In this document: positions 32,002 through 41,229 of the stretch, in pieces
How the letters are laid out: each line of letters starts with the position of its first letter
Numbering within the stretch: position 1 is the first letter of the stretch
Origin: Nocardia niwae NBRC 108934 = DSM 45340
GTDB taxonomy: Bacteria > Actinomycetota > Actinomycetes > Mycobacteriales > Mycobacteriaceae
Length of the DNA: 43,092 nt
Assembly (NCBI RefSeq): GCF_001613465.1
Contig: NZ_BDCK01000033.1
Span: 1-43,092, forward strand
Reading direction: 5' to 3'
Notes under the pieces: generated by a model
The model's database searches: none
Told to the model about the DNA's origin: nothing
What the model saw: only the letters and a program-made list of their open reading frames with translations
Position numbers and translations under genes: made by a program

Positions 32002-33269
32002 ACGTCGTACGGAAACTGCCCCGCTGGGCGCTGGTGCTGGCCGGCGTGGTCGTCGCGGCGCTCGTGGTCGCGATCGCGTGGAACGGCATCACCCGCATCG
32101 GCACCACCAAGGTCACCGCCTACTTCCCGTCCACGTCCGGTCTGTACGCGGGCGACGACGTGCGGATCCTCGGCGTCGAGGTCGGCCGGATCGACGCGAT
32201 CGAGCCCGGCGCCGACCGGGTGAAGGTGACGATGACCCTGAATCGCGGAGTCGACGTCCCCGCCGACCCGAAGGCGGTGATCATCTCGCCATCGCTGGTC
32301 TCGGCGCGGTTCATCCAGCTCGCCCCCGCCTACACGGGCGGCCCGAAGCTGGCCGACGGCAGCGTGATCCCGATCGAGCACACCGCGGTGCCGGTCGAAT
32401 GGGACGACATCAAGGCCGAGCTGTCCAAACTGGCCACCGCCCTCGGCCCGGTCGGCGACGACAAGCAGGGGTCGTTCGGCCGCTTCGTCGACACCGCCGC
32501 CGACAACCTCGACGGCAACGGGCAGCGGTTCCGTGACACCTTGCGGGAGCTGTCGGCCACTTTGAGCACGCTGTCGGACGGTCGCACCGACCTCTTCGGC
32601 ACCGTGCGCAACCTGCAGAAGTTCGTCGACGTGCTCTCGGCGAGCAATGAGCAGATCGTGCAATTCGGCGGACGGTTGGCGTCGGTGTCCTCGGTGCTGG
32701 CCGGGGTCTCTTCGGATCTCGGCGCCGGACTGGACAACCTGGACGCGGCGATCGTCGACGTGCGCCGGTTCATCGACGGCAGCGGCGCCGAACTCACCGA
32801 GGGTGTGCAGCGGCTGGCCGACGCCACCCAGGTGCTGGTCGACAAGCGGCCGGAACTGGAACGCGTCCTGCACTCCGGCCCGACCGCGCTGGTGAACTTC
32901 TATCAGATCTACAAACCGGCCCAAGGCACCCTGACCGGCGCGATCGCGCTGAACAACCCGGCCGACCCGCTCGGCTTCCTCTGCGGTTCGGTCCGCGCGC
33001 TGGAGACCAACGACGCCGACCGCAGCGCCGACCTGTGCGCGCAGTACCTGGCGCCCGTGATCAACAGCCTGAGCATGAACTACGTGCCGATCATGACGAA
33101 CCCGGCCAGCGGCGTGACCGCGTTCCCCGACCAGCTGGTGTACACCGATCCCAGCCTGGCCGGGCGGGTGGCGAACCAGACTCCCGAGCAGCCGCGGCCC
33201 GCGCCGGTCAGCGTGCCGCAGGGTCTGGCCGGACTGGCCATTCCGGGCCTGACAGGAGGAGGGCGATGA
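31995..33269 (+). CDS. mce4D: Mce4D protein
   Basis: The 424-residue protein has an anchor (WALVLAGVVVAALVVAIAW, about residues 10-28), an MCE domain (GDDVRILGVEVGRIDAIEPGADRVKVTM, about 50-77) and the AVPVEWDDIKAELSKLATALGP segment that starts the helical part. The C-terminus is Pro/Ala-rich (about 395-424). ATG 31995 has a GGAGGG site with 6-nt spacing and lies inside the bridge ORF. The sequence agrees well with mycobacterial Mce4D (for example VEWDxxKxxLxxLAxxLxP). Confidence 0.92.
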   Translation: MLNVVRKLPRWALVLAGVVVAALVVAIAWNGITRIGTTKVTAYFPSTSGLYAGDDVRILGVEVGRIDAIEPGADRVKVTMTLNRGVDVPADPKAVIISPSLVSARFIQLAPAYTGGPKLADGSVIPIEHTAVPVEWDDIKAELSKLATALGPVGDDKQGSFGRFVDTAADNLDGNGQRFRDTLRELSATLSTLSDGRTDLFGTVRNLQKFVDVLSASNEQIVQFGGRLASVSSVLAGVSSDLGAGLDNLDAAIVDVRRFIDGSGAELTEGVQRLADATQVLVDKRPELERVLHSGPTALVNFYQIYKPAQGTLTGAIALNNPADPLGFLCGSVRALETNDADRSADLCAQYLAPVINSLSMNYVPIMTNPASGVTAFPDQLVYTDPSLAGRVANQTPEQPRPAPVSVPQGLAGLAIPGLTGGGR

Positions 33270-34519
33270 TGCCGACGCGGCGGATGCGCCGCACCGCCGC
33301 GGTCGCGGCGGGGCTGGCGGTGGCGCTCGGCGTCTCCGGCTGTCAGTGGGACGGACTGAACTCGCTGCCGATGCCCGGCACCGAGGGCACCGGACCCGGC
33401 TCTTACGAGGTCCGCGTCCAGATGCCGAACGTGACCACCCTGACCAGGAATTCGCCGGTGCGGGTGCACGACGTCACGGTCGGCACGGTCGCCGACATCG
33501 GGGTGGAGGACTGGCACGCACTGGTCACCGTGCGATTGAACCCGGACGTGCACCTGCCCGCGAACGCCGTCGCCAAGATCGGACAGACCAGTCTGCTCGG
33601 GTCCAACCATCTCGAGCTCGCCGAACCGACGGATCAGGCGCCTGAAGGTCAGTTGAAGGCGGGCGATGTCATCCCGCTGGCACGGGCCGGAGCCTTCCCG
33701 ACCACCGAGCAGGTGCTGTCCTCGCTGTCGGTGGTGCTCAACGGCGGCGGCGTCGCGCAACTGGAGACCATCACCCACGAACTCAACTCCGCCCTCACCG
33801 GGCGGGAGGAGGCCATCCGGGACCTGCTGCCGCAGCTGAACGAGCTCACCACGAACCTGGACCGCCAGACCGGCGACATCATCGCCGCGATGAGCGGGCT
33901 GGACCGGCTCGGCGGGCAGCTCGCCGCGCAGCGCGACGTGGTGGCCGCGGCCATCGAGCAGATCCATCCGGCGTTGACCGTGCTCGCCGACCGCCGCGCG
34001 AACATCACCCGGGCGTTGACCGCGCTGGGCGAGCTGAGCGACGTCGTCCGGCGCATCGTCGACGCCAGCGGCGACGATCTGAAGGCCGATCTGCGCAGCC
34101 TCGTGCCGGTGCTGAAGTCGTTGTCGGACACCGGCAGCGACCTGACCGAGGCGCTGAAGATCCTGGCCACCTTCCCGTTCCCGATGAAGAACCTGGACCA
34201 CGCCATCAAGGGCGACTACCTCAATCTGTTCATGACCGTGGACATCACCGGCAAGCGGCTGGACTCGAACTTCCTCACCGGAACGCCGCTGGGCGGACGG
34301 TTCGGCGGCGTGGAAGGCGCGCTCGGCAGCTTCGCGCCGGGCACGGCCGCGCAGAACGGCGACCCGGCCACCGGGCCGTTGCAGGCTCCGCCGCCCGCGG
34401 CGAGCCAGCCCTCCCCGACCATTCCGGGACTGCCGCCGATCCCCGGCCTGCCCGCGATTCCCGGATTGACCGTGCCCATGCCGGGCGACACCGCGCCGCA
34501 AGGGGGTCCGGGACAGTGA
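33266..34519 (+). CDS. mce4E: Mce4E lipoprotein
   Basis: The 417-residue protein has a lipoprotein signal: RRTAAVAAGLAVALGVSGC, with lipobox VSGC at about residue 26, as in the Mce-E/LprN subunits. The MCE domain follows (SPVRVHDVTVGTVADIGVED, about 60-80) and then the helical region. The last about 60 residues have three IPGL-type repeats (TIPGLPPIPGLPAIPGL). ATG 33266 overlaps the mce4D stop; ATG 33269 is the next possible start, within the AGGAGGAGGG context. Confidence 0.92.
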   Translation: MMPTRRMRRTAAVAAGLAVALGVSGCQWDGLNSLPMPGTEGTGPGSYEVRVQMPNVTTLTRNSPVRVHDVTVGTVADIGVEDWHALVTVRLNPDVHLPANAVAKIGQTSLLGSNHLELAEPTDQAPEGQLKAGDVIPLARAGAFPTTEQVLSSLSVVLNGGGVAQLETITHELNSALTGREEAIRDLLPQLNELTTNLDRQTGDIIAAMSGLDRLGGQLAAQRDVVAAAIEQIHPALTVLADRRANITRALTALGELSDVVRRIVDASGDDLKADLRSLVPVLKSLSDTGSDLTEALKILATFPFPMKNLDHAIKGDYLNLFMTVDITGKRLDSNFLTGTPLGGRFGGVEGALGSFAPGTAAQNGDPATGPLQAPPPAASQPSPTIPGLPPIPGLPAIPGLTVPMPGDTAPQGGPGQ

Positions 34520-35940
34520 CACTCACCCGTTTCGTCCGTACCCAGCTGATCATCTTCTCCGTCCTGACCGTGATCGGACTGGTGATCATGGGCGGCACAT
34601 ACGTCAAGCTGCCCGCGATGTTCGGCATCGGACGCTACGAAGTCACGGTGCAGCTGGCCGCCACCGGGGGTCTGTACCCGACGGCCAACGTCGCCTATCG
34701 CGGCACGAATGTCGGTGTGGTCAAGGAGGTCCGGCTCACCCCGGTAGGCGTGGACGCGAAACTGTCCATCGCCAGCGATTACAAGATCCCCTCCGATGTC
34801 GACGCGTGGGTGCGCAGCGTCTCCGCGGTCGGCGAGCAGTACGTGGACCTGGTACCCGCGCAGAACCGCACGGGCGGGAACCTGCGCGACGGCAGCGTGA
34901 TCCCGGTGGAGCGCACCAAGCTGCCGCAAGACGTCGGCGCGCTGCTGGACCAGGCCGACCGGTTGCTGTCGAGCGTCGCGGACACCAGGCTGCGTCAGGT
35001 CATCGACGAGGCGTTCCTCGCGTTCAACGGCGCGGGACCCGACTTGCAGCGGTTCATCGACTCCGCGTCGCTGCTGGTGCAGGAAGCGCAGGCGAACGCG
35101 GAACCGACGAAACAGCTGCTCGACCAGATCGGGCCGCTGCTGGACACCCAGACCCGCTCGGATGCCGCGATCCGTTCCTGGACCGCCGACCTGGCGACCG
35201 TCACCGACCAGCTGCGTGGGCACGACCCCGCGCTGCGCGGCATCCTGCGGGAGGGACCATCCGCGATGCAGCGGGTGACCAACCTGTTCGGCGATCTGCG
35301 GCCCACGCTGCCGTTGCTGCTGTCGAACCTGGTCAGCGTCGGCCAGGTCGCGGTCACGTATCACGCGGGACTGGAACAGATCCTGGTGGTGTATCCGCCG
35401 CTGGTCGCCGCTTTGCTCACCGCGGTACGCGGCCCGCTCGAATACGGAGCGCTGGTCGACTTCATGGCGCTGGTCAACGACCCGCCCGCCTGCACGACCG
35501 GCTTCCTCCCGCCGGACCAGCGCCGTTCGCCGAGTCTGCTCGACACCCCGGACACGCCCTCCGGCCTGTACTGCAAGGTGCCGCAGGACGCTCCCGAGGC
35601 GGTGCGCGGCATCCGCAACACGCCGTGCGCCGAGGTGCCCGGTGTGCGCGCCCCGACGCCGGAAATGTGCCGGACGGGGTACGTTCCGTTGGGTGACAAC
35701 CCGCCGTTCGGGCCGCCGCAGCCGGTCGCGCCCGCGGCGGCGCCCGCCGATCAGCCGCCCGTCGTGGCGCCGGCCAGTTACGGGGGCGGCACACCAGCCG
35801 CGGCCCGAGCCTACGACCCGGACAGCGGCGTCTACATCGGCCCCGACGGTCGGACATACCGACAGGGCGATATCGGACCGAGCGGTTCGGGCACGGTACC
35901 GTCGAGCTGGCAGGCGATGCTCGAGGAGCAGCAACGATGA
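34516..35940 (+). CDS. mce4F: Mce4F protein
   Basis: The 474-residue protein has an N-terminal anchor (LIIFSVLTVIGLVIMGGTY), an MCE domain (TANVAYRGTNVGVVKEVRL, about residues 53-71) and a helical part. The C-terminal third is Pro/Ala-rich (RSPSLLDTPDTPSG to PVAPAAAPADQPP), probably an unstructured extension. GTG 34516 overlaps the mce4E stop and the stop overlaps the next gene (ATGA). It closes the six-gene set. Confidence 0.92.
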   Translation: MTLTRFVRTQLIIFSVLTVIGLVIMGGTYVKLPAMFGIGRYEVTVQLAATGGLYPTANVAYRGTNVGVVKEVRLTPVGVDAKLSIASDYKIPSDVDAWVRSVSAVGEQYVDLVPAQNRTGGNLRDGSVIPVERTKLPQDVGALLDQADRLLSSVADTRLRQVIDEAFLAFNGAGPDLQRFIDSASLLVQEAQANAEPTKQLLDQIGPLLDTQTRSDAAIRSWTADLATVTDQLRGHDPALRGILREGPSAMQRVTNLFGDLRPTLPLLLSNLVSVGQVAVTYHAGLEQILVVYPPLVAALLTAVRGPLEYGALVDFMALVNDPPACTTGFLPPDQRRSPSLLDTPDTPSGLYCKVPQDAPEAVRGIRNTPCAEVPGVRAPTPEMCRTGYVPLGDNPPFGPPQPVAPAAAPADQPPVVAPASYGGGTPAAARAYDPDSGVYIGPDGRTYRQGDIGPSGSGTVPSSWQAMLEEQQR

Positions 35941-36770
35941 GTGAGAGCAACGGAGAAGGTCACCGCACGCGGCGTCGTGCGGTGCGCTCGGCCGGGCCGC
36001 CGGTCGAGGAGACCGCGACCACCACTGAGGCGAAGACCGCGACCGCCACTGGCGCGAAGACCGCGACCGCCGAGGTCTCCGCCGCCGGCGCGACCGAAGC
36101 CGTTGTCGCGAACAGCGGGGCGAGTTCCAAAGCCACCGAGTCGGACACCCCGGGCGCATCGGCACCGGCCCGGGGCGACTCGACCGCCGACACGGACGAG
36201 GTGACGGTCACCTCGACGAAGACCGAGGCCGAGCGGGCCTCCGAATCACCGTCCACTGAGCAGAAGCCCGCGTCGGGCAAGGGCCGCGACCTGCCGCGCA
36301 TTCTCGCGATGGCAGCGGCCGCGCTGCTGGTCGTCGCGCTCATCTGCGGCGCGACCCTCTCGGCTGTCGCGATGCATTCGGCGCACCAGCGCGACGAGCG
36401 CCGAGCCGAATACGTCGCGACCGCCAAGCAGGCGATCGTCAACCTGACCACCATCCGCGCCGATTCGGCCAAGCAGGACATCGACCGGATCCTGTCGCTG
36501 GCCTCAGGGGAGTTCAAGACCGAGTTCGACGGCCGGGTCGACCCGTTCACCAGCATCGTCCAGCAGGCCAAAGTGGTCTCCAGCGGCGAGATCGTGGAGG
36601 CCGCACTGGAGAGCGACGACGACCGCTCCGGGCGGGTGCTCGTCGCCGCCAAGCAGACACTGACCAACGCGGGCCAAGCCGAGCCGCAGACCAGGTACTA
36701 CCGGTTCCGGGTCACCGTCGCACGCGGCGATTCCGGGCTGACCGTCTCGAACGTGGAGTTCGTGGCATGA
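35937..36770 (+). CDS. Mce-associated membrane protein (Mas-type), first copy
   Basis: The 277-residue protein has a low-complexity Thr/Ala/Lys-rich cytoplasmic tail of about 120 residues, which includes a directly repeated AKTATA-type unit. One transmembrane helix (AMAAAALLVVALICGATLSAV, about 123-143) and an extracytoplasmic domain of about 130 residues with NTF2-like character follow. Such Mce-associated proteins (Rv3493c position) follow mce4F and are thought to stabilise the complex. ATG 35937 overlaps the mce4F stop. Confidence 0.82.
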   Translation: MSESNGEGHRTRRRAVRSAGPPVEETATTTEAKTATATGAKTATAEVSAAGATEAVVANSGASSKATESDTPGASAPARGDSTADTDEVTVTSTKTEAERASESPSTEQKPASGKGRDLPRILAMAAAALLVVALICGATLSAVAMHSAHQRDERRAEYVATAKQAIVNLTTIRADSAKQDIDRILSLASGEFKTEFDGRVDPFTSIVQQAKVVSSGEIVEAALESDDDRSGRVLVAAKQTLTNAGQAEPQTRYYRFRVTVARGDSGLTVSNVEFVA

Positions 36771-36832
36771 CCGGCCTCAACGGTCAGGCCGGGTGGCGGC
36801 AGCGGAGCGGGACCACGAAGGACGCAGCATGA
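36767..36832 (+). CDS. 21-residue bridge ORF between the Mce-associated genes
   Basis: ATG 36767 overlaps the previous stop (ATGA) and has GGAG with 8-nt spacing. Its TGA at 36830-36832 overlaps the ATG of the next gene (ATGA at 36829). The peptide is polar and basic (TGLNGQAGWRQR...), with no membrane segment. The layout repeats that of the mce4C-mce4D bridge. It is more likely to function in translation coupling than as a protein, but both are open. Confidence 0.4.
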   Translation: MTGLNGQAGWRQRSGTTKDAA

Positions 36833-37317
36833 ACGGAATTCGAGCCAGGATCCTGCTCGCGGTGCTCGGCGTCGTGGTCGCCGCGGCCGCGGTCGTCGGT
36901 GGCGTCAACGGCTACCGCTACTGGGACGACCGGCAGGCCGAGCAGTCCCGCAAAGACGCGGTCGCGACCGCGGGACGCACGGTCGAGGCCATGTTCACCT
37001 ACAACCCGCAGACCGTGGACACCGAACTGCCCAAGTCCGCCGACAACCTCACCGGCGATTTCCGCACCGATTACCTGACACTGATCGAGAAGCAGATCGC
37101 GCCCGGCGCCAAGGAGAAGCAGCTCACCGTCACCGCGACCACGCAGGCGGCCGGTGTGGTCTCCGCCGACCGCTCGCATGCGCAGGTCCTGCTGTTCCTC
37201 AACCAGGTGATGACGAGCAAGGACACCCCGCAAGGCACCACCACCGGCAGCCGCGTGCGCGTCACTCTGACGAAATCCGATTCACACTGGCTTGTCTCTG
37301 CGGTGACCCCCGTCTGA
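36829..37317 (+). CDS. Mce-associated membrane protein, second copy
   Basis: The 162-residue protein has one N-terminal transmembrane helix (ILLAVLGVVVAAAAVVGGV, about residues 7-25) and an extracytoplasmic domain of about 130 residues (VEAMFTYNPQTVDTEL... to SHWLVSAVTPV) resembling the first copy. It fits the Rv3492c position. ATG 36829 has GAAGGA with 6-nt spacing and overlaps the bridge ORF. It is the last gene of the operon; the facing histidine-kinase gene ends 28 nt away. Confidence 0.8.
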   Translation: MNGIRARILLAVLGVVVAAAAVVGGVNGYRYWDDRQAEQSRKDAVATAGRTVEAMFTYNPQTVDTELPKSADNLTGDFRTDYLTLIEKQIAPGAKEKQLTVTATTQAAGVVSADRSHAQVLLFLNQVMTSKDTPQGTTTGSRVRVTLTKSDSHWLVSAVTPV

Positions 37318-37345
37318 CCGCGGCCGGGCGCCGGTCCGGTCGACG

Positions 37346-38800
37346 CTATGACGGCCTGCGCGGCAGCCGCACGGTGAACGTCGTCCCGGTGTCGGTCGAA
37401 CTGCGCACGCCGACCTCGCCGCCGTGCGCCGCCACCAGCGCCTGCACGATGGACAAGCCCAGGCCGGTGCCGCCGCTGCTGCGGGCGCGGGAACTGTCGG
37501 TGCGATAGAAGCGCTCGAAGACGCGTTCGGCATCCTCCGGCGGCAGGCCGGGCCCGGTGTCGGCCACCTCGAGCAGCACGTCGTCGGGGCCGGGCGTCAG
37601 CAGCACCGTCACCTGCGCGTCGGGCGCGGTGTGCGTGAGGGCGTTGTTCAGCAGATTGCCCAGGACCTGGCGCAGCCGGGCCTCGTCGCCGATCACCTCG
37701 AGCGTCCCCTCGCCCGGCTCGATCTTCAGCTCGATGGTGCGCACGGGCCCGTCGGAGTGCCCGGCCGCGACCACGGCGCGCGCGTTGTGCACTTCGTCGC
37801 TGGCGACGGCGAGCAGGTCCACCGGGCCGAGTTCCAGCGGGCGCTGGGCGTCCAAGCGCGCCAGCATCAGCAGGTCTTCCACGAGCACGCCCATCCGCTG
37901 GGATTCCCGCTCGATGCGGTCCATGAACGCCGCCGGATCACCGGTGGCGCCTTGACGGTACAGCTCGGCGAACCCGCGAATGGTGGTCAACGGCGTGCGC
38001 AGCTCGTGGCTGGCATCGGCGATGAACCGGCGCATGCGCTCCTCGGACCGGCGCGCCGCTTCCTCGGACGCGGCGGTGGCGGTGAACGCGCGCTGGATCT
38101 GCGCCAGCATCCCGTTCAGCGACCTGGACAGCCGGTCGACCTCGGTGTTGGTGTCGCGCACCGGGACCCGCCGGTGCAGATCGCCGCGGGCGATGGCCGC
38201 GGCGGTGCCCTCCACCCGGCGCAGCGGCCGCAGACTGCGCCGCACCATGAAGTACGCGAGCACCGCGAGCACGGCCAGGACGATCGCCCCGACGATCAGC
38301 TCGAGCATCACCAGCCGGTGCACCGTGTCGGTGTTCTGCGTGAGCGGCAGCGCCACCGTCGTCGTGCCGTCCGGGGTGCGCAGGGTCAGCACTCGCCACC
38401 GGATCGGCCCGCCGTTCACGGAGCCGACGGTGTACGGGCCGGAGGGCGCGGTCGCGGGCAGGGCCGGCTCGGAGTCGACAGCGAACGCCGGGATGAGGAA
38501 CACGCGGCCGTCGGTGCGCATGGAGTGCACGTAGAACTGGCTCGGGGCGTGGCGGGGGTCGGGCGGCAGCACCGGTGGCGGTGGCGGCCGCCTGGACCAT
38601 TCCCGCGCCCCTTCGCGCAACTGCTGGTCGGTGCGGTCGGTCAGCTGCTGATCCAGGGCCGAGGTGACGACCATGCCGGAGACGAGCAAGCCGAGCCCCG
38701 CCGTGAGCACCAGCAGAACCATCAGCGTCACGCGCAGCGGAACCGCGGAAAGCAGGCCGGAGATCTTCGCGCGCGCCGTGACGATCCGGCCCGGGCTCAT
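37346..38800 (-). CDS. Sensor histidine kinase
   Basis: The 484-residue kinase has an N-terminal transmembrane segment (about residues 20-45), an extracytoplasmic sensor region of about 115 residues with a proline run (about 71-80), and a second membrane segment (about 162-185). Then come a HAMP domain, the H-box FIADASHELRTPL (His265), and the N, G1 and G2 boxes (NLLNNALTHT, DTGPGLPPED, GTGLGLSIV). It overlaps the regulator stop (ATGA), so kinase and regulator form one operon. It resembles the TcrY/TrcS type of mycobacteria. The gene converges on the mce4 operon; the signal is unknown. Confidence 0.88.
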   Translation of the reverse strand: MSPGRIVTARAKISGLLSAVPLRVTLMVLLVLTAGLGLLVSGMVVTSALDQQLTDRTDQQLREGAREWSRRPPPPPVLPPDPRHAPSQFYVHSMRTDGRVFLIPAFAVDSEPALPATAPSGPYTVGSVNGGPIRWRVLTLRTPDGTTTVALPLTQNTDTVHRLVMLELIVGAIVLAVLAVLAYFMVRRSLRPLRRVEGTAAAIARGDLHRRVPVRDTNTEVDRLSRSLNGMLAQIQRAFTATAASEEAARRSEERMRRFIADASHELRTPLTTIRGFAELYRQGATGDPAAFMDRIERESQRMGVLVEDLLMLARLDAQRPLELGPVDLLAVASDEVHNARAVVAAGHSDGPVRTIELKIEPGEGTLEVIGDEARLRQVLGNLLNNALTHTAPDAQVTVLLTPGPDDVLLEVADTGPGLPPEDAERVFERFYRTDSSRARSSGGTGLGLSIVQALVAAHGGEVGVRSSTDTGTTFTVRLPRRPS

Positions 38801-39528
38801 GTACCGCTCTTGCGATGGGGCGCGCGCATCACGTAGCCGACGCCGCGCAGGGTGTGGATCAGCCGGGTATCGCCGGTGTCGACCTTTTTGCGCAGGTAGG
38901 AGACGTAGGTTTCGACGACGCCGACTTCGCCGCCGAAGTCGTAGCGCCAGACGTGGTCGAGGATGCGCGGCTTGCTCAGCACGGTGCCCGCGTTGACCAT
39001 GAAGTAGCGCAGCAGCGTGAACTCCGTCGGTGACAGCGCGACCGGCTCACCGGCTTTCCACACCTCGTGGGTGTCGTCGTCGAGCTCGATGTCCTCGAAT
39101 CGGATGCGCGAACTCTCCCGCTGCGGCGCGGCGTGCGCCGCGCGGCGCAGGATGACCCGCAGCCTGGCCACCACCTCTTCCAGGCTGAACGGCTTGGTGA
39201 CGTAGTCGTCGGCGCCCAGAGTGAGGCCGGTGATCTTGTCCTGCACGTCGTCGCGCGCGGTCAGGAACAACACGGGCGCGTCGATGCCGTCCGCCCGCAG
39301 CCTGCGCAGCAGGCCGAACCCGTCCATGCCGGGCATCATCACATCCACGATCAGCGCTTGCGGACGGAAGGTGCGCGCCTTGTCCAGCGCCTGCGCGCCG
39401 TCGGCCGCGGTGTCCACTTCGAAGCCCTGGTAGCGCAAGCTCACCGCGAGCAGCTCGACGATCATCGGCTCGTCGTCGACCACCAGGATCCTGGCCTCGG
39501 GCGTTTGCTGCACGGGGGCACCACTCAT
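38797..39528 (-). CDS. OmpR-family response regulator
   Basis: The protein has a receiver domain (acidic pair DDE at about residue 18, phospho-acceptor Asp62 in LIVDVMMPGMDG, Lys in TKPFSLEE) and a winged-helix C-terminal domain (SPTEFTLLRYFMVNAGTVLSKPRILDHVW, then VVETYVSYLRKK and RGVGYVM). It is the partner of the kinase that follows. ATG 39528 gives 243 residues; ATG 39546 six codons earlier is also possible. It resembles TcrX/TrcR. Confidence 0.88.
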   Translation of the reverse strand: MSGAPVQQTPEARILVVDDEPMIVELLAVSLRYQGFEVDTAADGAQALDKARTFRPQALIVDVMMPGMDGFGLLRRLRADGIDAPVLFLTARDDVQDKITGLTLGADDYVTKPFSLEEVVARLRVILRRAAHAAPQRESSRIRFEDIELDDDTHEVWKAGEPVALSPTEFTLLRYFMVNAGTVLSKPRILDHVWRYDFGGEVGVVETYVSYLRKKVDTGDTRLIHTLRGVGYVMRAPHRKSGT

Positions 39529-39603
39529 GGCTCGATGGTCCGGCATCCGGCTGCGAACCCCCTGGGTCGAAGCTGGGTGATTCCTGTGAACGAGGAGGCG
39601 CGG

Positions 39604-41154
39604 CTAGCGGTCCTCGGGGTAGACGTCGTCGTCGGTCAGCAACGCGCTGCCTGCGACCTGGTCCTGAGCCAAAGCGTCGAGGAAGGCCCGCGCCCAGCGA
39701 TCCACGTCGTGGGCCAGCACCTGCCTGCGCAGCGAACGCATCCGCCTGCGTTTGACGTCGCGCTCGTCCTCCAGCGCCGCGACGATGGCGTCCTTCACGT
39801 CGTCGAGGTCGTGCGGGTTGCACAGGTACGCCTGCCGCAGCTCGGCCGCCGCGCCCGTGAACTCGCTCAGCACCAAGGCGCCGTTGAGGCCGCTGTGACA
39901 CGCGACGTACTCCTTGGCGACGAGGTTCATCCCGTCGCGCAGCGGCGTCACCAGCATCACGTCGGCGGCCACGAAGAACGCGACCAGCTCGTCGCGCGGG
40001 ATGGGGCGGTGCAGGTAGTGCACCACCGGATAACCGACCCGGGCGAACTCGCCGTTGATCCGGCCGACCTGGCGCTCGATGTCGCCGCGCATCTGGATGT
40101 AGCTCTCCACCCGCTCGCGACTGGGGGTGGCCAGCTGGATCATCACCGTCTCGGAGGGATCGATCCGGCCCTCGACCAGCAGCTCTTCGAGCGCGTTGAG
40201 ACGGATGTCGATGCCCTTGGTGTAGTCCAGTCGATCGACTCCGAGCAGGATGTTCTTCGGGTTGCCCAGCTCGGCCCGGATCTTGGCGGCGCGCTCGCGC
40301 ACCGAACGGCGCCTGGAGTGTTCGTCCAGTTCGGCGGACGCGATCGAGATCGGGAACGCGCCGACGCGCACCGTGCGGAATCCGACCTGGACGACGCCGA
40401 GCTTGGACCGCACCCCGACCGAGCCGCGCGAGGTGGGCTGACCGGCCAGCCTGCGGGCCAGATAGAGGAAGTTCTGCGCGCCGCCGGGCAGGTGGAAGCC
40501 GATGAGATCGGCGCCGAGCAGGCCCTCCACGATCTCCGTCCGCCACGGCATCTGCATGAACAGCTCGACCGGCGGAAACGGGATGTGCAGGAAGAACCCG
40601 ATGGTCAGGTCCGGGCGCAGCATGCGCAGCATCTTGGGCACCAGCTGCAGCTGGTAGTCCTGCACCCACACGGTCGCGCCCTCGGCGGCGACCTTGGCGG
40701 TGGCCTCGGCGAAGCGCCGGTTCACGGTGACGTACGCGCTCCACCATTTGCGGTCATAGACCGGCCGCACGATCACGTCGTGGTACAGCGGCCACAGCGT
40801 GCCGTTGGAGAAGCCTTCGTAGTAGTCGGCCACCTCGTCCGCGGACAGCGGCACCGGATGCAGTTCGAGCCCGTCCTCGATGATCGGCTCCACGTCGACG
40901 TTGGGAACGCCCGCCCAGCCGACCCATGCCCCCTTGTTGTTGCGCAGGACCGATTCCAGCGCCGTCACCAGACCGCCCGGGCTGCGCTTCCATCGGGTGC
41001 TGCCGTCGGGCAGCCGTTCGAGGTCGACGGGGAGCCGGTTGGCGACGACGACGAAACCGGAGCCCGCGCCGGAGCCGGTGTTCTCCGCCGCGGCGTCAGC
41101 AGTCGAGGTATCTCTGGCGTGCTCGGAGTCGTCGGACGGATTCATCTGGTCCAC
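39604..41154 (-). CDS. otsA: Trehalose-6-phosphate synthase
   Basis: The 516-residue glycosyltransferase (GT20 family) has the N-terminal VVANRLPVDLE motif (about residues 35-45), WVQDYQLQLVPKMLR, LGVDRLDYTKGI and the C-terminal VTPLRDGMNLVAKEYVAC motif that holds the UDP-glucose-binding Asp/Glu residues. It makes trehalose-6-phosphate from UDP-glucose and glucose-6-phosphate, supplying trehalose for mycolate lipids and stress tolerance. GTG 41154 has AAGGA with 7-9 nt spacing; ATG 41145 is also possible. Its place beside the mce4 locus is conserved in mycobacteria (Rv3490). Confidence 0.93.
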   Translation of the reverse strand: MDQMNPSDDSEHARDTSTADAAAENTGSGAGSGFVVVANRLPVDLERLPDGSTRWKRSPGGLVTALESVLRNNKGAWVGWAGVPNVDVEPIIEDGLELHPVPLSADEVADYYEGFSNGTLWPLYHDVIVRPVYDRKWWSAYVTVNRRFAEATAKVAAEGATVWVQDYQLQLVPKMLRMLRPDLTIGFFLHIPFPPVELFMQMPWRTEIVEGLLGADLIGFHLPGGAQNFLYLARRLAGQPTSRGSVGVRSKLGVVQVGFRTVRVGAFPISIASAELDEHSRRRSVRERAAKIRAELGNPKNILLGVDRLDYTKGIDIRLNALEELLVEGRIDPSETVMIQLATPSRERVESYIQMRGDIERQVGRINGEFARVGYPVVHYLHRPIPRDELVAFFVAADVMLVTPLRDGMNLVAKEYVACHSGLNGALVLSEFTGAAAELRQAYLCNPHDLDDVKDAIVAALEDERDVKRRRMRSLRRQVLAHDVDRWARAFLDALAQDQVAGSALLTDDDVYPEDR

Positions 41155-41229
41155 TCACGCATCCTTTGCGCGTTGCTTCATCCCGCTGGAGTTGTGTAGT
41201 CGACGTCGCCGTTGGCGTCGAGAACGAGA

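Noticed and set aside
31903..33269. mce4D with an earlier start and a frameshift
   Set aside because: The bridge frame is offset by 92 nt from mce4D and mce4D has its own ribosome site and normal N-terminus, so no frameshift is needed.
34216..36165. 649-codon frame antisense to mce4E, mce4F and the Mce-associated gene
   Set aside because: It covers well-supported genes on the other strand and has Arg/Ser/Pro-rich nonsense composition.
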